This document shows positions 1 to 7,612 of a stretch of 10,691 bases of DNA, in pieces. The notes below the pieces were generated by a model. It was not told where the DNA came from. It did not search any database and saw only the letters and a program-made list of their open reading frames with translations. Each line of letters starts with the position of its first letter. The stretch's first letter is position 1. Origin of the DNA: JBCBZH01 sp039815415 (GTDB lineage Bacteria > Bacteroidota > Rhodothermia > Rhodothermales > Rubricoccaceae); the NCBI GenBank assembly GCA_039815415.1, contig JBCBZH010000144.1, positions 1-10,691 of the forward strand. Direction: 5' to 3'. Both the position numbers and the translations under genes were made by a program.

Positions 1-118
1 AGCGACTCTCGGACCAGATGAAATTCAAAATATTCCAAATAGCGTAAGCCGCCGTGGACTAGACGGGTAGATATGTCCTCTTTGTGAACATCCGATTGTG
101 GAGAGCCTTGGAAGCTCC
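1..118. other. Left-edge non-coding stretch
   Basis: This stretch lies downstream of the minus-strand lipoprotein gene that ends at 119. It is richer in A/T (notably around 20-45) than the rest of the window. I see no convincing gene, hairpin with T-run, or promoter in it. Open frames that run through it from the right are shadows of the lipoprotein gene. Whether it belongs to a neighbouring gene outside the window cannot be decided. Confidence 0.5.
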
Positions 119-568
119 TCAGCGGTCGATGTCTCCCAGGTAGTAGGTGTCGCCGAGAGGGAGAAACGCGAAGAAGGCTTCCAACCGGTCTGGCGTCTCG
201 AACTCGACCATCAACACATGCCAGACCCCCTCGGACTCGGGCTCCACCACGAACTCGATCACTTCGTAGGCGAGTCCGCCGTCGGGCTGGCGCGCCTCCT
301 CAAGCATTCCCTGGAGCGTTGCGAGCGTGCGTTCGACGTAGGCCCGTTCGCGCTCGATGGAGAGGTCTGCCGGGACCTTCCATTCTCGCGAGGGGTCATC
401 CCCACGGGCGATCAGGAAGGGCGCGACAGTGGCGGCATTCGCTTCGGGGGCCGACGCTGCGGCCAGAAGATCCGCAAGCCGGGCCTCGACGGCGAGTTGC
501 TGAGCCGAGATCGTGGGAGTGCTGCTGCATCCGGCCAGCAGAGCGACAGAGAGAATCAGAACGCGCAT
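119..568 (-). CDS. Putative lipoprotein of unknown function
   Basis: This encodes a 149-residue protein that I do not recognise. It begins with a short hydrophobic signal ending in a lipobox, LLAGC, with the acylated Cys at residue 14, so it is predicted to be exported and lipid-anchored. The mature part is rich in Ala, Glu and Leu. Helix-like stretches around residues 20-45 and 68-95 are followed by alternating hydrophobic segments (VIEFVVEP, WHVLMVEFE) that look like beta strands, a small alpha+beta fold. The frame stays open upstream to 868, but the ATG at 568 is chosen because it places the signal peptide at the N-terminus; the upstream extension is basic and low-complexity. A C/T-rich tract precedes the start and there is no Shine-Dalgarno. 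It is divergent from the lipoprotein gene beginning near 685. No copy of the window's decamer repeat lies in it. Confidence 0.72.
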   Translation of the reverse strand: MRVLILSVALLAGCSSTPTISAQQLAVEARLADLLAAASAPEANAATVAPFLIARGDDPSREWKVPADLSIERERAYVERTLATLQGMLEEARQPDGGLAYEVIEFVVEPESEGVWHVLMVEFETPDRLEAFFAFLPLGDTYYLGDIDR

Positions 569-684
569 GAAGGGTGGGGCGATATGACAAGTCAACGGCT
601 GTGCTGGTGTCGGGTTCATCGAAGGGGCGTTCCCCGGTCCAGGGGCCGGCGCACTACCTTGTCGTTTCTGTCCCCCCGACCGTG
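569..684. promoter_or_regulatory. Divergent intergenic region between two lipoprotein genes
   Basis: About 116 bp separate the two divergent starts, so promoters for both genes should lie here. I cannot assign -33/-7 or -35/-10 elements with confidence. A short GGGG-CGTT-CCCC inverted repeat sits at 624-635, and a second CCCC/GGGG pairing (632-635 with 642-645) overlaps it. These could be operator or leader structures or chance in GC-rich DNA. Confidence 0.35.
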
Positions 685-1329
685 GTGCGTCGTTTCCTTC
701 TCCTCCTGTGTGTGTGCACCCTGGCCGGGTGCGTTCCCTACGCTGTCGGCATGACGCCGGATACCGTGCCGGAGAGGCAGGTGAGCCCCAGTGCCGTGGT
801 TCAGATCGCGTCTGGGCGCCGTGCGTTGGATGTGGATGACTCGCCGGACAAAGATGGCCGGGCTGCATTCGTGATCGGCAACGAAGCTCGCGTTGGCCTC
901 GATGAGCGCTCCGATGTTGGGGTCCGCCTGCTTGGGCTCGGAAGCGTGACCGCGACCTACAAGCGTCGCCTGACGGGCCAGGTTGGGACGGATGAGGGCT
1001 CGGCGCTGATTGTGGGCGCGGGCGTCATCGGGCTGTCTCATTTCCACCTTGAGGCGACCGTTGTCACAGCCTACCCAGTCGAAGGGCCAGTGGTGCCGTA
1101 TGGGGGCGTGCGAGTACAGCATCTGGTTCCCTTCACAGAGGAGGCGTTGAGCCCGGTCCCTGCAGTGGGGGCGTTTGGTGGGGCGCGATTTGGATGGTCG
1201 GATCTGAGCCTCAGTCCAGAGCTGGGCGTGTTCTATAGCCCGTCGCCGACGGGGCGCGACTCGGACATCATCTATGCGCCTTCGATCACCATTCGGGGCG
1301 ACCGGTTGATGCGTGCCTTGGGTCTCTGA
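685..1329 (+). CDS. Putative lipoprotein, beta-rich, unknown function
   Basis: This is a predicted lipoprotein of about 214 residues that I do not recognise. Starting from the GTG at 685, the protein opens with two Arg, a Leu-rich hydrophobic core and the lipobox TLAGC, with the acylated Cys at residue 16. The mature protein alternates short amphipathic strands with Gly-rich turns (for example ARVGLDERSDVGVRLLG and VTATYKRRL), a pattern seen in outer-membrane beta-barrel or beta-sandwich proteins. An ATG at 574 in the same frame would add 37 residues ahead of the signal peptide. I reject it because lipoprotein signals sit at the N-terminus and because the C-rich tract typical of starts in this window lies just before 682-685. 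GTG 682 is an equally possible start. There is no decamer repeat in the gene. It ends 53 bp before metH and could be co-transcribed with it. Confidence 0.66.
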   Translation: MRRFLLLLCVCTLAGCVPYAVGMTPDTVPERQVSPSAVVQIASGRRALDVDDSPDKDGRAAFVIGNEARVGLDERSDVGVRLLGLGSVTATYKRRLTGQVGTDEGSALIVGAGVIGLSHFHLEATVVTAYPVEGPVVPYGGVRVQHLVPFTEEALSPVPAVGAFGGARFGWSDLSLSPELGVFYSPSPTGRDSDIIYAPSITIRGDRLMRALGL

Positions 1330-1382
1330 GCGGAACCGGACGCCTTCGAGCTAGGTTGGGCGGCCCTCCCAGATCGCTCCGT

Positions 1383-4300
1383 ATGTCCACTCTCGACCGT
1401 CTGCGCCAGCTCGTCGCCGATCGCATCCTGATTCTGGATGGCGCGATGGGCACGATGCTCCAACGGGCTGGCGTCACCGAGGCCCAGATCCGGGCCGAGC
1501 GCTTCGCCGACTGGCCGAAGTCGCTCGCAGGCAACAACGACCTGCTGGTTCTGACGCAGCCGGACCTCATTCGAAGCATCCACGCAGAGTACCTGGAGGC
1601 TGGAGCCGACATCGTTTCCACCAACACGTTCAACGCGCAGGCCGTGTCGATGGAGGACTACGGCATGGGCGAGTGGGTGCGCGAGATCAATGTGGCGGCA
1701 GCGCGGCTGGCCCGCGAGGCATGCGACGCGATATCTACGCCAGCTCGACCCCGATTCGTCGCGGGCGCCATCGGGCCGATGAACCGGACGCTGTCGCTGT
1801 CGCCGGACGTGGAGGATCCCGGCTTTCGCGCGGTCACCTTCGATCAGGTCAAGGAGGCCTACCGCGAGCAGATCGTCGGGCTGGTGGAGGGCGGGGCGAA
1901 CATCCTCCTCGTGGAGACCATCTTCGACACGCTCAACGCCAAGGCGTGTGTCGTAGCCCTACGCGAGCACCAGCGAGAAACGGGTTCCTTGCCTGCCGTG
2001 ATGCTCTCTGGGACCATTGTAGACCAGAGCGGCCGGACGCTCGTGGGGCAGACCGTGGAGGCGTTCTGGACGAGCCTCGCCCACACTCCGAACCTGCTCT
2101 CGGTAGGCCTCAACTGCGCCCTGGGAAGCGCCCAAATGCGCCCGTTCATTGAGGAGCTGAGCGCGGTCGCCCCGGTACCGACCAGCCTTTACCCGAATGC
2201 CGGGCTCCCCAACGAGCTGGGGGAGTACGATGAGAGCGCGGCGTTCGTCGCGGAGCAAGTCTGTAGCTATGCTGAGGCGGGGTGGGTCAACCTTGTCGGC
2301 GGGTGTTGTGGGACGACGCCTGAGCACATCCGCCAGCTCGCCGAGGCCGTGGACGGGCTGGCACCCCGCACCGTCGCCAGCCCGACGCGCACCTTCCGGG
2401 CCGCAGGACTGGAAACGCTCACGATTCGGCCGGAGACCAACTTTGTCAACATTGGGGAGCGGACAAATGTGACGGGCTCGCGGCGCTTTGCGCGGCTCAT
2501 CAAGGAAGACGACTACGACGAGGCGCTGAGCGTGGCCCGCCAGCAGGTGGAAGCGGGCGCGCAGATGGTGGACGTGAACATGGACGAGGGGCTGCTCGAC
2601 AGCGTGGCGGCCATGCGGCGATTCCTGCTGCTCGCCATGTCGGAGCCGGACATCGCTCGCGTGCCGGTCATGGTGGACTCGTCCAAGTGGGAGGTGATCG
2701 AGGCCGGGCTGCAGTGCGTGCCGGGGAAGGCGGTCGTCAACTCGATCTCACTTAAAGAAGGGGAGGAGGCCTTCCGTGCGCAGGCCACGCGCGCCCGTGA
2801 CTACGGCGCGGCGGTCATCGTGATGGCCTTCGATGAAGATGGGCAGGCCGACTCGCTCGAGCGCCGCATCGCCATCTGTCAGCGGGCCTACCGGATTCTG
2901 GTGGACGAGGTGGGAATGCCGCCGGAAGACATCGTCTTCGACCCCAATATCTTCGCTGTTGCGACCGGACTCGAAGAACACCGACGCTACGCCATCGACT
3001 TCGTGGAGGCGACGCGCTGGATTAAGGAGAACCTCCCGTATGCCCGCATCTCGGGCGGCGTCTCCAATCTCAGCTTCTCGTTTAGGGGCAATGACGTGGT
3101 TCGCGAAGCCATGCACGCGGCGTTTCTCTACCGCGCCATCCAGGCCGGAATGGACATGGGCATCGTCAATGCTGGGCAGCTCGCCGTCTACGACGACATC
3201 GACACGGAGCTACTCACGCGCGTGGAGGACGTGCTCTGGGATCGTGAAACGGCCGACGGACGTGACGCGACGGAGCGGCTGGTCGAGCTGGCGGAGACGC
3301 TGCGGGGCGCCAGCTCGACGCGTGAGACTGCGGACGAGGCCTGGCGCGATGCCCCGGTGGACGAGCGCCTGGCCTACGCGCTGGTGAAGGGCCTCACGGA
3401 CTACATTGAGGCCGACACCGAGGAGGCTCGCCAGCTCGCCGCCCGCCCGCTGGATGTGATTGAGGGCCCGCTGATGGCAGGCATGAACCGCGTGGGCGAT
3501 CTGTTCGGCGCGGGCAAGATGTTTCTGCCGCAGGTGGTCAAGAGCGCCCGCGTGATGAAGAAGGCGGTCGCCTATCTGACGCCGTTCATCGAGGCTGAGC
3601 AGGTGGAGGCACAGGTGCGGACAAAGGTGCTCATGGCGACCGTCAAGGGCGACGTGCATGACATCGGCAAGAACATCGTCGGTGTGGTCTTGGGCTGCAA
3701 TGGCTACGATGTAATCGATCTCGGGGTGATGGTGCCCTCGCAGACGATCCTGGACGCGGCGCGTGAGAATAACGTGGACGCCATCGGGCTGAGCGGTCTC
3801 ATCACGCCCAGCCTGGATGAGATGGTGCACGTGGCGAAAGAGATGGAGCGTGCCGGGCTCAAGCTGCCGCTGCTCATCGGCGGGGCGACCACCTCAAAGC
3901 TGCACACAGCCGTCAAGGTGGCGCCGCACTACTCTGGCCCTGCCGTTCACGTGCTAGATGCCTCGAAGTCAGTCCCAGCGGTGGCCGCCCTCGTCTCTGA
4001 CGATCAGCGAGCCGCCTTCGTGGCGGATACCGACGCCGAGTATGCCGCCGTCCGCGAGCGCTACGCCGCCCGTCAGCGCACCCAAACGCTCCTGGCGGTG
4101 GAGGACGCGCGCGCCAATGCCCTCGAGCTGGCGACCGGCCCGGCGCCTCCGCCAGCTCGAGGGGGGCGACACGTCTTCGGGGAGATCTCGGTCGGCGAGC
4201 TGCGCGACTGGATCGACTGGGGGCCGTTCTTCATCGCCTGGGAGATGAAGGGCAAGGTGCCGCACCTTTTCGACGATCCCGTCTCCGGCCCCGAGGCGCG

Positions 4301-5063
4301 GCGCCTGTACGAGGACGCCAATGCGCTGCTAGACGAGGTCGAACAGAAGAGCCTGTTCTCGGTCCGTGGTGTCGCGGGTCTGTACCCCGCCCGCCGCAAC
4401 GGCGACGACATCGAGCTAGCAGACGGGAGTCGTCAACTCGTCTTCCACACGCTTCGTCAGCAGACGGAGAAGACGCCTGGCAAGCCCAACCGCGCGCTGG
4501 CGGACTTCGTGGCGCCAAAGGACGACCACCTGGGCGCGTTCGTGGTGACGGTCCATGGCGCCGAGGCCCTGGCAGAGACGGCACGCGCCGACCACGACGA
4601 CTACCGCGCCATCCTCGCGCAGTCGCTGGCCGACCGACTTGCTGAAGCTGCTGCCGAGTGGTTGCACGCCGAGATACGCCGCGACCTGTGGGGCTATGCG
4701 CCCGACGAAGACCTCTCCAATGACGACCTCATCCGCGAACGCTACGACGGCATCCGCCCGGCACCGGGCTACCCCGCCCAGCCCGACCATACCGAGAAGC
4801 TCACCCTGTTCCGGCTGCTCGATGCCGAGGTCGCGACTGGCGTCGGGCTGACGGACAGCCTCGCCATGACGCCGCCCGCGTCGGTCTGCGGGCTCTACTT
4901 CGCACACCCAGAGGCCACGTACTTCAACGTAGGGGTTCTCGGTCGCGATCAGGTGGAGGACTACGCCCAGCGTAAGGGGATGTCGGTCGAAGAGGCCGAG
5001 CGCTGGCTGGGGCCCTCGCTGGCATATGAGCCTGCCGAGCTGACGAGGTCCGAAGCAGCGTAG
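1383..5063 (+). CDS. metH: Cobalamin-dependent methionine synthase
   Basis: This cytoplasmic enzyme transfers the methyl group of 5-methyltetrahydrofolate, via methylcobalamin, to homocysteine, giving methionine. At 1226 residues it is full length. The homocysteine domain (about 1-325) has LDGAMGTM at 18-25 and the three zinc ligands Cys245, Cys308 and Cys309 (GGCCGTTP). The folate (pterin) domain starts near 351 with ETNFVNIGERTN. The cobalamin cap and Rossmann domains (about 650-895) contain DVHDIG with the cobalt-ligating His at 759, and SGLIT at 804-808, the same numbering as E. coli. The C-terminal AdoMet reactivation domain has RPAPGYP from Arg1125. The ATG at 1383 is preferred over an in-frame TTG at 1356 because it matches the family N-terminus. 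No cobalamin or SAM riboswitch fits in the 53-bp upstream gap. The gene carries eight of the window's sixteen CGCCAGCTCG copies, including two inverted pairs. Confidence 0.98.
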   Translation: MSTLDRLRQLVADRILILDGAMGTMLQRAGVTEAQIRAERFADWPKSLAGNNDLLVLTQPDLIRSIHAEYLEAGADIVSTNTFNAQAVSMEDYGMGEWVREINVAAARLAREACDAISTPARPRFVAGAIGPMNRTLSLSPDVEDPGFRAVTFDQVKEAYREQIVGLVEGGANILLVETIFDTLNAKACVVALREHQRETGSLPAVMLSGTIVDQSGRTLVGQTVEAFWTSLAHTPNLLSVGLNCALGSAQMRPFIEELSAVAPVPTSLYPNAGLPNELGEYDESAAFVAEQVCSYAEAGWVNLVGGCCGTTPEHIRQLAEAVDGLAPRTVASPTRTFRAAGLETLTIRPETNFVNIGERTNVTGSRRFARLIKEDDYDEALSVARQQVEAGAQMVDVNMDEGLLDSVAAMRRFLLLAMSEPDIARVPVMVDSSKWEVIEAGLQCVPGKAVVNSISLKEGEEAFRAQATRARDYGAAVIVMAFDEDGQADSLERRIAICQRAYRILVDEVGMPPEDIVFDPNIFAVATGLEEHRRYAIDFVEATRWIKENLPYARISGGVSNLSFSFRGNDVVREAMHAAFLYRAIQAGMDMGIVNAGQLAVYDDIDTELLTRVEDVLWDRETADGRDATERLVELAETLRGASSTRETADEAWRDAPVDERLAYALVKGLTDYIEADTEEARQLAARPLDVIEGPLMAGMNRVGDLFGAGKMFLPQVVKSARVMKKAVAYLTPFIEAEQVEAQVRTKVLMATVKGDVHDIGKNIVGVVLGCNGYDVIDLGVMVPSQTILDAARENNVDAIGLSGLITPSLDEMVHVAKEMERAGLKLPLLIGGATTSKLHTAVKVAPHYSGPAVHVLDASKSVPAVAALVSDDQRAAFVADTDAEYAAVRERYAARQRTQTLLAVEDARANALELATGPAPPPARGGRHVFGEISVGELRDWIDWGPFFIAWEMKGKVPHLFDDPVSGPEARRLYEDANALLDEVEQKSLFSVRGVAGLYPARRNGDDIELADGSRQLVFHTLRQQTEKTPGKPNRALADFVAPKDDHLGAFVVTVHGAEALAETARADHDDYRAILAQSLADRLAEAAAEWLHAEIRRDLWGYAPDEDLSNDDLIRERYDGIRPAPGYPAQPDHTEKLTLFRLLDAEVATGVGLTDSLAMTPPASVCGLYFAHPEATYFNVGVLGRDQVEDYAQRKGMSVEEAERWLGPSLAYEPAELTRSEAA
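3282..3319. repeat. Inverted repeat of the decamer motif inside metH (linker 1)
   Basis: GTCGAGCTGGCG (3282-3293) is the perfect reverse complement of CGCCAGCTCGAC (3308-3319). The arms are 12 bp with a 14-nt spacer. Each arm contains one exact copy of the CGCCAGCTCG motif. It encodes residues 634-646 of MetH, between the folate domain and the cobalamin cap. Compared with E. coli MetH as I recall it, the stretch aligns without a length change, so it does not look like an inserted element. Confidence 0.9.
4120..4163. repeat. Inverted repeat of the decamer motif inside metH (linker 2)
   Basis: CCCTCGAGCTGGCG (4120-4133) is the perfect reverse complement of CGCCAGCTCGAGGG (4150-4163). The arms are 14 bp with a 16-nt spacer. 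It encodes the Pro/Ala-rich linker (about residues 913-927) between the cobalamin domain and the AdoMet reactivation domain. As at linker 1, my remembered E. coli protein has the same length here but unrelated residues. This suggests the motif arose by substitution where the protein is tolerant. Confidence 0.9.
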
Positions 5064-5155
5064 CGGAACGCCGGGATTCCGACCCAGCGGGTTGAACAGC
5101 CATAGGCCGAGGTGCTCTCTGTGAAGGCGATACGGAGTGCGTCAACGCTTCTCCG
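5064..5155. other. metH-DUF922 intergenic gap
   Basis: This 92-bp gap holds only a weak CGGAA/TTCCG pairing (5064-5068 with 5077-5081). There is no T-run and no clear terminator, so read-through from metH into the next gene is possible. I see no convincing promoter either. Confidence 0.35.
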
Positions 5156-5845
5156 ATGCGCTATCTCGTTCTCGCTGCCGTTCTCCTAACCGGAGTCGGA
5201 CTCTTCTCTCGTCCCAAGACTCCGACCCCTGCTCAGGATGAAGCAGGCGCGGATGAGACAGGTGTGAGCACTACCCAGTCCTCGGCCCGTGGCATTGCGA
5301 TCCCGTCTCGCCCGGCAGGGGGAGGCTTCGAGAGCGGCCTCTTCGTGGATGTCCAGGAGCAGCGGTATGCAGTGCAGGGAAGGACCGCGAATGAGATCCT
5401 GTCTTCGATGCGGGCATCGGGGCCCTCGACCGGGGGGAAGTCGTTCTTCGGCCTGACGGCGAGCGAGTTTTCTTTCCAGATCCAGCCGCGGATGGATGGA
5501 GCGAGCTGTGTTGTGGACGAGGTCCGCGTCGAGCTGGCGGTGACGATTACGCTCCCTGAGTGGACGCCACCAGAGACGGCTCCCTACGAGCTACAGCGCG
5601 ACTGGTCTCGGTTCTCTACAGCTCTCAAGCGCCACGAAGACCAGCATCGTCAGCTCGCGGCGGATGGGGCAGCGGAGACGCTCGCCGCCCTTCAGGGGCT
5701 TCGCCGGGCATCCTGCCAGGAGATTGAGTTCGAGGCTCGTCAGCGCGCAGAGCGCATCGCGGAACAGATCGAGGCCAAGCACCACCGCTATGACGACGAG
5801 ACCGACCACGGGCGGACGGAGGGGGCCGTTTGGCCGCTGCCGTAG
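5156..5845 (+). CDS. DUF922-type secreted putative zinc protease
   Basis: This 229-residue protein has an N-terminal hydrophobic segment (about residues 3-17) without a lipobox, so it is predicted to be exported or membrane-anchored. The signature is HEDQH at 160-164, an HExxH zinc-binding and catalytic motif, followed by YDDETDHG at 212-219, whose His218 is a candidate third zinc ligand. This pairing (an RHExxH helix, then YDxxTxHG near the C-terminus) is characteristic of the DUF922 family, predicted to be zinc-dependent proteases. Cys residues in GASC and RASC flank the zinc helix and could form a disulfide outside the cytoplasm. A low-complexity Ser/Thr/Pro/Gly stretch (about 20-60) separates the signal from the domain. 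The ATG at 5156 is the first usable start. The gene follows metH by 92 bp in the same direction and converges on the enoyl-CoA isomerase gene. The substrate is unknown. Confidence 0.8.
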   Translation: MRYLVLAAVLLTGVGLFSRPKTPTPAQDEAGADETGVSTTQSSARGIAIPSRPAGGGFESGLFVDVQEQRYAVQGRTANEILSSMRASGPSTGGKSFFGLTASEFSFQIQPRMDGASCVVDEVRVELAVTITLPEWTPPETAPYELQRDWSRFSTALKRHEDQHRQLAADGAAETLAALQGLRRASCQEIEFEARQRAERIAEQIEAKHHRYDDETDHGRTEGAVWPLP

Positions 5846-5953
5846 ACGGTGAAGGGAAGCGGTCGCCAGCTCGAGAGTGGACTCGGCTCTGCCTCGAGGG
5901 AGATGGGCCGTGTGGGCTTTGGGTCGGGCTGGCAATGGACGCCAGTCACCCAC
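5846..5953. other. Convergent intergenic region with a decamer copy
   Basis: The spacer between two convergent genes holds one exact CGCCAGCTCG (5864-5873), extended to CGCCAGCTCGAG, and a second CTCGAG at 5893-5898. I see no strong hairpin followed by a T-run, so termination of either gene is not explained by a classical intrinsic terminator. Confidence 0.5.
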
Positions 5954-6736
5954 TCACTCAAACCGAGAGAAGTCGGGCGGGCGCTTCTCGAAGAACGCCG
6001 TGAAGGCCTCCTGGGCTTCGGGTGAGGTAAGGCGCTCCATGAATGCCGCTCCTTCCTGTGAGATCGTTTCTGCCACAGCCTCGGCGAGTGGGCGCCGGAG
6101 AAACGCCTTGGTCTGACGGACGGCTGACGGCGGGAGGGCTGCGAGCTGGCGGGCGCGTTCGAGAGCCCGGGAGACCACGGCATCTGAGTCCACGATTTCG
6201 TTGACCAGCCCGATCTCGCGTGCGGTATCGGCGGAGAAAGGCTCTCCGAACATCAGCAGCTCGGCCGCGCGAGCATGCCCGGCGAGGCGGGGGAGAAGCA
6301 AGCTCGAGGCGGCTTCTGGCACCAGCCCGAGGGGGACGAACGGCATCTGGAAGCGCGTTTCCGGCGTCGCGTAGGCGAGGTCGGCATGCAGCAGTAGCGT
6401 TGTGCCAATGCCAATGGCAGGGCCGTCCACGGCCACCAGGAGCGGCTTCGGAAACCCAACGAGTGCCGTCAGAAACCGAAAGACCGGACTGTCTGGGCCT
6501 GTGGGCGGCGCGGCCATGAAGTCCATCAAGTCGTTGCCCGCGGTGAACACGCGGTCGCGCCCGCTCAGGACCACCACGCATGTTTCTGCCGAGGCCGCGG
6601 CCTCGGCGAGTGCGTCCGCCAGCGCGTCGTACATCGCTCGCGTGAGCGCGTTTTTCTTCTCGATGCGGCTGAGGGTGATGTGGAGGACGGTGCCATTCTG
6701 CACGGAGTGGACGTGTTCGCTGGACGAATCGGACAT
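5954..6736 (-). CDS. Enoyl-CoA hydratase/isomerase family protein (ECI-like)
   Basis: This is a 260-residue cytoplasmic crotonase-fold enzyme. The oxyanion-hole segments are AGNDL (66-70) and GPAIGIG (105-111). The segment PLGLVPEAASS (135-145) places a Glu at 141, where delta3,delta2-enoyl-CoA isomerases of the ECI2/PECI type carry their catalytic Glu (LGxxPEGCSS). The following LMFGEPFSA and GLVNEIV blocks, and the C-terminal FFEKRPPDF, fit the family. The likely role is moving a double bond in unsaturated acyl-CoA during beta-oxidation; a hydratase or another acyl-CoA reaction cannot be excluded. The ATG at 6736 follows a C/T-rich tract. The gene is divergent from bioY across 99 bp, and no other fatty-acid gene is in the window. 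One decamer copy (6142-6151) encodes RQL. Confidence 0.9.
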   Translation of the reverse strand: MSDSSSEHVHSVQNGTVLHITLSRIEKKNALTRAMYDALADALAEAAASAETCVVVLSGRDRVFTAGNDLMDFMAAPPTGPDSPVFRFLTALVGFPKPLLVAVDGPAIGIGTTLLLHADLAYATPETRFQMPFVPLGLVPEAASSLLLPRLAGHARAAELLMFGEPFSADTAREIGLVNEIVDSDAVVSRALERARQLAALPPSAVRQTKAFLRRPLAEAVAETISQEGAAFMERLTSPEAQEAFTAFFEKRPPDFSRFE

Positions 6737-6835
6737 GGAGCGCGAGCGTGAGGGGCGAGCAAGCTACGGGCGCCTCTGCATGGGATCGATGCGGCACCCG
6801 CGACGTATCTTTTTCGCACCCCGACCGCCTCCCCT
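6737..6835. promoter_or_regulatory. Divergent promoter region of ECI-like gene and bioY
   Basis: Promoters for both divergent genes should lie in these 99 bp. The only A/T-rich block is TATCTTTT at 6806-6813, seven of eight matches to the Bacteroidota -7 element TAnnTTTG, 22 bp before the bioY start. I see no matching TTTG-like -33 element, so this is tentative. I recognise no BirA-type or BioR-type operator palindrome. Confidence 0.28.
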
Positions 6836-7417
6836 ATGTCGATTGCTCTCTCTGCTCCTCGCTCTGCCTCCATCGACCGCCTGCGTGCGTCCGACGCGCC
6901 GTTCTGGCTCCAGGTCGCAGGCATCATGGGCTTCGCGCTGCTGACAGTTCTGCTCGCCCAGGCCGAGTGGCGCATCTACCTCTGGTCCGTTCCGCTGACG
7001 CTCCAGACGGTAGCGGTTTACTCGAGCGGTCTGTTCCTGGGACGCCGCAACGGCGCGCTGGCGATGCTGGTGTACCTCGCTCTGGGGCTGGTGCTACCGG
7101 TCTTTTCAGATGGCGGAAGCGGCATCGCTCATCTGCTGGGGAACTCAGGCGGGTACCTCGTCGCGTTCCCGCTGGTGGCGTTCCTCGCCGGATCGCTCAC
7201 GCGCGAGCGGCGGACGCTGGGCCGAATCGTGCTGGCGCTCGTCGCCAGCTCGTTGGTGCTCTTTGCGGTCGGCGTTGCGTGGCTCACGGTGGTGTCGGAC
7301 CTCTCGCTTCGGGCCGCGCTGGTGAACGGTTGGCTGCTGTTCATTCCCTTCGATCTGACCAAGATCGCGCTGGTGACGGCGCTCTACGGAGGGGCGCGGA
7401 GGGCGTCTCAGTCGTAG
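6836..7417 (+). CDS. bioY: Biotin ECF transporter S component BioY
   Basis: This 193-residue integral membrane protein binds biotin as the substrate-specific S component of an energy-coupling factor transporter. About six hydrophobic segments are visible (roughly 24-42, 50-68, 73-90, 104-120, 130-152, 160-185). BioY signatures are VPLTLQT at 52-58, then SSGLFLGRRNGALAMLVYL, then GNSGGYL at 102-108 and FIPFDLTK at 169-176. The family usually has GPTGGYL at the third block, so GNS is a modest variant in the binding-site loop. The hydrophilic N-terminus of about 20 residues is longer than in many BioY proteins, but the ATG at 6836 is the natural start after a C-rich tract. No EcfA, EcfT or biotin synthesis gene is nearby, so it presumably shares an ECF module encoded elsewhere or acts alone. 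One decamer copy lies at 7243. The gene ends just before a strong terminator. Confidence 0.94.
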   Translation: MSIALSAPRSASIDRLRASDAPFWLQVAGIMGFALLTVLLAQAEWRIYLWSVPLTLQTVAVYSSGLFLGRRNGALAMLVYLALGLVLPVFSDGGSGIAHLLGNSGGYLVAFPLVAFLAGSLTRERRTLGRIVLALVASSLVLFAVGVAWLTVVSDLSLRAALVNGWLLFIPFDLTKIALVTALYGGARRASQS

Positions 7418-7444
7418 CGCACGGCACCCACACTGTCCAGTTTG

Positions 7445-7499
7445 AAAGACGCCCGTCCTCGGGAGCCTGCCCCTGTGCGGGCCAGAGGCGGGCGTTTTT
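7445..7499 (+). terminator. Intrinsic terminator after bioY
   Basis: ACGCCCG (7449-7455) pairs perfectly with CGGGCGT (7489-7495). The stem continues past a bulged T with CCTC (7457-7460) and GAGG (7485-7488). An inner GCC/GGC pairing is also possible. Five T residues (7495-7499) follow the 3' arm. It lies 28 bp after the bioY stop and is the clearest intrinsic terminator in the window. Confidence 0.9.
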
Positions 7500-7612
7500 C
7501 GCGCGTCCTGGCGTCGGCAGAGCGTTTGATAGGTCTCCTCTCTGAGCCGCGTTACCCCGCTCCATCGGCGCGCGGCTCGTTGCACAGTTTCGCCCCCCAC
7601 TCCGCAGTCCTC

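Noticed and set aside
98..754. 218-codon plus-strand open frame at the left end
   Set aside because: It is antisense to the lipoprotein gene 119-568, which has a proper signal peptide and lipobox. The plus frame has neither.
569..868. N-terminal extension of the minus-strand lipoprotein to 868
   Set aside because: It would bury the signal peptide 100 residues in, is basic and low-complexity, and would overlap the divergent lipoprotein gene.
1356..1382. TTG start for metH nine codons upstream
   Set aside because: The nine extra residues do not fit the family N-terminus, and the ATG at 1383 aligns with known MetH proteins.
1330..1382. Possible cobalamin or SAM riboswitch ahead of metH
   Set aside because: Only 53 bp separate the genes, too short for either class, and no B12-box-like or SAM core sequence is seen there or just upstream.
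3282..4163. In-frame insertion of a palindromic mobile element into metH (like Rickettsia palindromic elements)
   Set aside because: By comparison with E. coli MetH from memory, neither site shows extra length, so substitution explains the motifs better than insertion.
7442..7612. N-terminal extension of the lipoprotein at 7613
   Set aside because: The extension runs through the bioY terminator and places the signal peptide internally; the ATG at 7613 gives a normal lipoprotein start.
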